A stretch of 64,000 bases of DNA from contig JBFIKF010000008.1 of the NCBI GenBank assembly GCA_041600415.1, forward strand, positions 1 through 64,000, written 5' to 3'. Numbering within the stretch: the first letter of the stretch is position 1; every line of letters starts with the position of its first letter. Both the position numbers and the translations under genes were made by a program. The notes beneath the pieces were generated by a model, which was not told the DNA's origin, did not search any database, and saw nothing but the letters and a program-made list of their open reading frames with translations. Of the stretch, positions 61,470 through 64,000 are shown piece by piece. Source of the DNA: JBFJKD01 sp041600415 (lineage in GTDB: Bacteria; Pseudomonadota; Gammaproteobacteria; Pseudomonadales; Porticoccaceae).

Positions 61470-62063
61470 TCACACATCCACAATAAAAGTAGATAGCACC
61501 AACAGCCGACGCTGCACATTGTCGGCACCGTACAGGCCGGTAGCCTCACCGCAATCCGATTCGGTTGGATTGGTCATCTCCTCAACCCCCCGCCACGCAA
61601 TCGCGACCTGGACATTACCGGCGTTGTGGGTAATGCAGGCGGTGGGTTGTACCAACCCACCTGCATTCGACGTGACGCCGTCAACGGTGACGCGTTCCGT
61701 GGCGCCGTCCAGTAACAGCTCGATTTCGTACAGATCCCGAGTTGCCAGTTGCGCAGGTGAGCAGGCTCCCGTATTGCAGCTGGTGGGTTCGCTGGCAATC
61801 GAACCCTCGCCGATGGTCGCCACATAGTCGGCGAGGGCGGTGGGATTACTGCGCATCCGTTCCACAGCATCGCGCGCCACCGCGCTGGCCATGGAGCGCT
61901 GGGCCGCCTCATAGGAATAGCGTTTAGCGGTGGTTTGCAAGGTCATCATGCCCAGTAAACCCACTGCCAGTACCAACGCCGCTATCAATACTTCGATCAG
62001 CCCCGCACCCTGCGCGCTGTGCAACCGCGAGCGGCCATTGCGTAATACGCGTGTTTTCGTCAT
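61470..62063 (-). CDS. pilV: Minor pilin PilV
   Basis: A 197-residue minor pilin with SAQG|AGLIEVLIAALVLAVGLLGMMTLQ (in parts): cleavage after G19, Glu at mature position 5 (E24) and the PilV-type GLLG motif. The start is uncertain: ATG 62063 gives a short basic leader, while GTG 62078 or ATG 62072 are possible. It precedes pilW in the usual fimU-pilV-pilW-pilX order. Confidence 0.88.
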   Translation of the reverse strand: MTKTRVLRNGRSRLHSAQGAGLIEVLIAALVLAVGLLGMMTLQTTAKRYSYEAAQRSMASAVARDAVERMRSNPTALADYVATIGEGSIASEPTSCNTGACSPAQLATRDLYEIELLLDGATERVTVDGVTSNAGGLVQPTACITHNAGNVQVAIAWRGVEEMTNPTESDCGEATGLYGADNVQRRLLVLSTFIVDV

Positions 62064-62132
62064 AACCAACATATCCACGTTTTCATTTATACCCGTCTAT
62101 ACCCGTCAGGATCCACGTACGCTTATATCCGA

Positions 62133-62753
62133 TTAAGGACAGGTCTTATCCGCATCCAGGCCTTTTTGCATCCGCGGCCGACCGGTCAGGGAGACGGCAA
62201 TTTGCCGAGCTTCCTCGTCAACCGCATTCGAGCCGCATAAGCGAAACGAGTCAGCCTGGCTTGCGGTGGCGTCCGGCCGGTAGGTAACCCGATTGGCATA
62301 GTTGGCCCCGGTGCGCAGGGTGTTACCGCCACTCAAAGCACCAACTGCACGAATAACCGGTTCGTCTGCGTCCAACGTGTTGTCTCTGTCCTTATCCGGA
62401 AATACCAACCAACCCTGCTCCCAGTTCCCCGCCCCGGTACAGTCCGCACCGTCGGCACTCTTACACACCACTACTGGGTAATTACGTTTAACCGCCTCGC
62501 TACGCGCCAGCATCAGGGACGTAAATAATGCATTGCTCTGGGTTTGCAGGCGACTCATACGAATAGTTTCCATAAACGAGGGAGCAACCGCCGCTACCAA
62601 CACAGCCAATATTGCAATTGATATCATCAACTCAATTATGGAGAAGCCCGAAATAGCACAGCGCAAGGCAACACCGTTATTAGCCACGGAGTGAAATCCA
62701 TATGACATAGTTCGTCGCCGCATCAGCGTTTTTGGATTTGCCGCCTTTTCCAT
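62133..62753 (-). CDS. fimU: GspH/FimT-family minor pilin (FimU-like)
   Basis: About 206 residues; GspH/FimT pseudopilin with AISG|FSIIELMISIAILAVLVAAVAPSF (in parts), Glu at mature +5, and the FimT body (LMLARSEAVKRNYPVVVCKS, then WEQGWLVFPDKDRDNTLDADEPVIR, in parts). The leader is long (36 residues from ATG 62753, which has GGGA upstream); ATG 62723 or 62708 would give shorter leaders. It opens the minor-pilin operon downstream of ispH. FimU is the connector subunit in P. aeruginosa; FimT is a related DNA-binding form, and I cannot separate the two with certainty. Confidence 0.8.
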   Translation of the reverse strand: MEKAANPKTLMRRRTMSYGFHSVANNGVALRCAISGFSIIELMISIAILAVLVAAVAPSFMETIRMSRLQTQSNALFTSLMLARSEAVKRNYPVVVCKSADGADCTGAGNWEQGWLVFPDKDRDNTLDADEPVIRAVGALSGGNTLRTGANYANRVTYRPDATASQADSFRLCGSNAVDEEARQIAVSLTGRPRMQKGLDADKTCP

Positions 62754-62918
62754 GTCGATCCCACACCCCCGCACCTGTTGTCGCCTTGATAACAAATAAA
62801 TTTTTTAAATTCTCAGCCTTGCGACGGAAGGAAAAATAATCCGACCAGCAACTATTGACATAAATGCGCGGCGAGAATTAGACCCCCAACGGTGGGATTG
62901 AGACATTATTTGATGTAT

Positions 62919-63851
62919 TCAACGCAGCGCTTGGGGCATGGAAAAGCGAATATTTTCGGTCTTGCCAGGCACCTCAACCGGCTTTTCCGCACCCAAGTTA
63001 CGCAATTGTTCGACCACATCAGCCACCAGTATTTCCGGTGCAGAAGCGCCTGCAGTCACCCCAATAACCCGTCGATTATGCAGCCAGCCGGGATCAATCT
63101 CGGCAGGCGTATCGATCAGATAGGCGGTCGCCCCGCAACGCTCGGCCAATTCCCGCAGGCGGTTTGAATTTGAGCTGTTGGGGGAACCCACCACCAGCAC
63201 CAGATCGCACTCCAGGGCCAGCTGTTTAACCGCATCCTGCCGATTCTGTGTGGCATAGCAAATATCGTCCTTGCGCGGACCAGCTATGTTGGGGAAACGG
63301 TTGCGCAACGTAGCGATCACCCGCGCGGTGTCGTCCATCGACAGGGTTGTCTGGGTGACGTAGGCGACACGCTCGGGATCGTTGACTTGCAGGCTGGCGA
63401 CATCATTGTCGTTTTCAACCAGATATATCTGCCCACCGTTGCCCCTGTCATATTGCCCCATGGTACCTTCCACTTCGGGATGGCCCTGGTGCCCGATCAG
63501 GACACATTCGCGGCCTTCGCGACTGTAGCGAGCCACCTCCATATGCACTTTGGTCACCAGCGGACAGGTGGCGTCAAATACCCGCAACTGTCGCTGCGCG
63601 GCTTCCTTCTGCACCGCTTTGGACACGCCGTGGGCACTAAAGATAACGATAACCCCATCGGGCACTTCGGAGAGATCCTCTACGAACACCGCGCCGCGCG
63701 CGCGCAGCCCGTCCACTACAAATTTGTTGTGCACCACCTCGTGACGCACATAAATGGGTGCGCCAAAGGTATCCAGGGCGCGGTTAACAATATCGATTGC
63801 GCGATCCACACCGGCGCAAAAACCCCGCGGATTGGCTAAACGAATTTCCAT
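62919..63851 (-). CDS. ispH: 4-hydroxy-3-methylbut-2-enyl diphosphate reductase
   Basis: A 310-residue 4Fe-4S enzyme, the last step of the MEP isoprenoid pathway, giving IPP and DMAPP. The three cluster cysteines are in NPRGFCAGVDRA (C12), FDATCPLV (C96) and DDICYATQNRQ (C197); the active-site E126-region EVEGTMGQ and SSNSNRL signature are present. It follows fkpB, 19 bases after its stop, as in the lspA-fkpB-ispH operon. Confidence 0.97.
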   Translation of the reverse strand: MEIRLANPRGFCAGVDRAIDIVNRALDTFGAPIYVRHEVVHNKFVVDGLRARGAVFVEDLSEVPDGVIVIFSAHGVSKAVQKEAAQRQLRVFDATCPLVTKVHMEVARYSREGRECVLIGHQGHPEVEGTMGQYDRGNGGQIYLVENDNDVASLQVNDPERVAYVTQTTLSMDDTARVIATLRNRFPNIAGPRKDDICYATQNRQDAVKQLALECDLVLVVGSPNSSNSNRLRELAERCGATAYLIDTPAEIDPGWLHNRRVIGVTAGASAPEILVADVVEQLRNLGAEKPVEVPGKTENIRFSMPQALR

Positions 63852-63870
63852 GCGTTTCCCTATTTCCCAG

Positions 63871-64000
63871 TCACTCTACAGCGAGCACATGCACTGTAAA
63901 ATCGAGAGTGTGTCCGGCGAGCGGATGATTAAAATCCACAGTGATAATATCACCGTCAATCCCGGTGACAGTGCCGGGTAATTCCGCGCCGGCGGCATCC
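63871..64000 (-). CDS. fkpB: FKBP-type peptidyl-prolyl isomerase FkpB (3' fragment)
   Basis: The minus-strand reading frame from the window edge to TGA (63871-63873) gives a 42-residue C-terminus: the stretch GAELPGTVTGIDGDIITVD, then FNHPLAGHTLDFTV, HVLAVE. The DFNHPLAG motif with following strand is the end of SlyD/SlpA-like FKBPs. The 5' part is outside the window. Its position directly before ispH matches the conserved lspA-fkpB-ispH order. Confidence 0.88.
   Translation of the reverse strand, partial: DAAGAELPGTVTGIDGDIITVDFNHPLAGHTLDFTVHVLAVE

Noticed and set aside
1..64000. CRISPR arrays, insertion sequences, rRNA
   Set aside because: No regularly spaced repeats, transposase-like proteins or rRNA stretches were seen on either strand.

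Overview
The window is gammaproteobacterial chromosome, about mid-50s % GC by eye. Its conserved blocks follow the Pseudomonas/Cellvibrionales pattern: xerD-dsbC-hom-thrC-recJ, rplS-trmD-rimM-rpsP-ffh-ypjD-CNNM transporter, pgeF-rluD|bamD, and pilSR beside a minor-pilin operon next to ispH-fkpB. Two acyl-CoA synthetases, an SDR enzyme and a coenzyme F420 pathway suggest an aerobic, possibly marine, lipid- or hydrocarbon-using member of the Cellvibrionales/Spongiibacteraceae area. That placement is an inference. I saw no insertion sequence, prophage, CRISPR array or rRNA.

Layout. 0-9.5 kb: tRNA-Ser(GGA), a YdjA-like nitroreductase, a DUF2235 hydrolase, a tRNA-wobble operon (M16 protease, thioesterase, cmoA, cmoB), an acyl-CoA ligase and tRNA-Arg(ACG). 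9.5-10.9 kb: a multi-pass membrane protein and a two-TM potassium-channel-like protein. 10.9-19.2 kb: a complete F420 locus. The minus-strand genes are LLM oxidoreductase, npdG, cofE, cofD, cofC and a fused cofG-cofH (fbiC); a second F420-type oxidoreductase is divergent. 19.2-25.3 kb: a membrane EAL phosphodiesterase with a degenerate GGDEF domain, then ung, lysS and prfB, the last with its programmed +1 frameshift.

25.4-33.8 kb is an accessory island between recJ and prfB, which are neighbours in many gammaproteobacteria. Its core is an ECF sigma factor overlapping an anti-sigma-like membrane protein whose periplasmic part is a CBM48/isoamylase-N-like domain. Around it are a lipoprotein with the same fold, three exported low-complexity proteins and an outer-membrane beta-barrel. 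Two promoter-like sites of identical architecture (GTAAC[C/T]-N16-CGTCT[C/T]A) lie before the sigma gene and before the large exported protein. This looks like a self-regulated envelope or glycan-sensing system and is the best candidate for something undescribed. An SDR/acyl-CoA synthetase pair with an upstream inverted-repeat operator completes the island.

33.9-51.3 kb is housekeeping: recJ, threonine biosynthesis, dsbC, xerD, the ribosomal/SRP cluster, a CNNM transporter, Nudix enzymes, a gamma-carbonic-anhydrase-like protein, pgeF, rluD and bamD. 51.3-64 kb holds nadE, pilS-pilR, and the convergent operon ispH / fimU-like-pilV-pilW-pilX-pilY1-pilE, ending in a truncated fkpB at the right edge.
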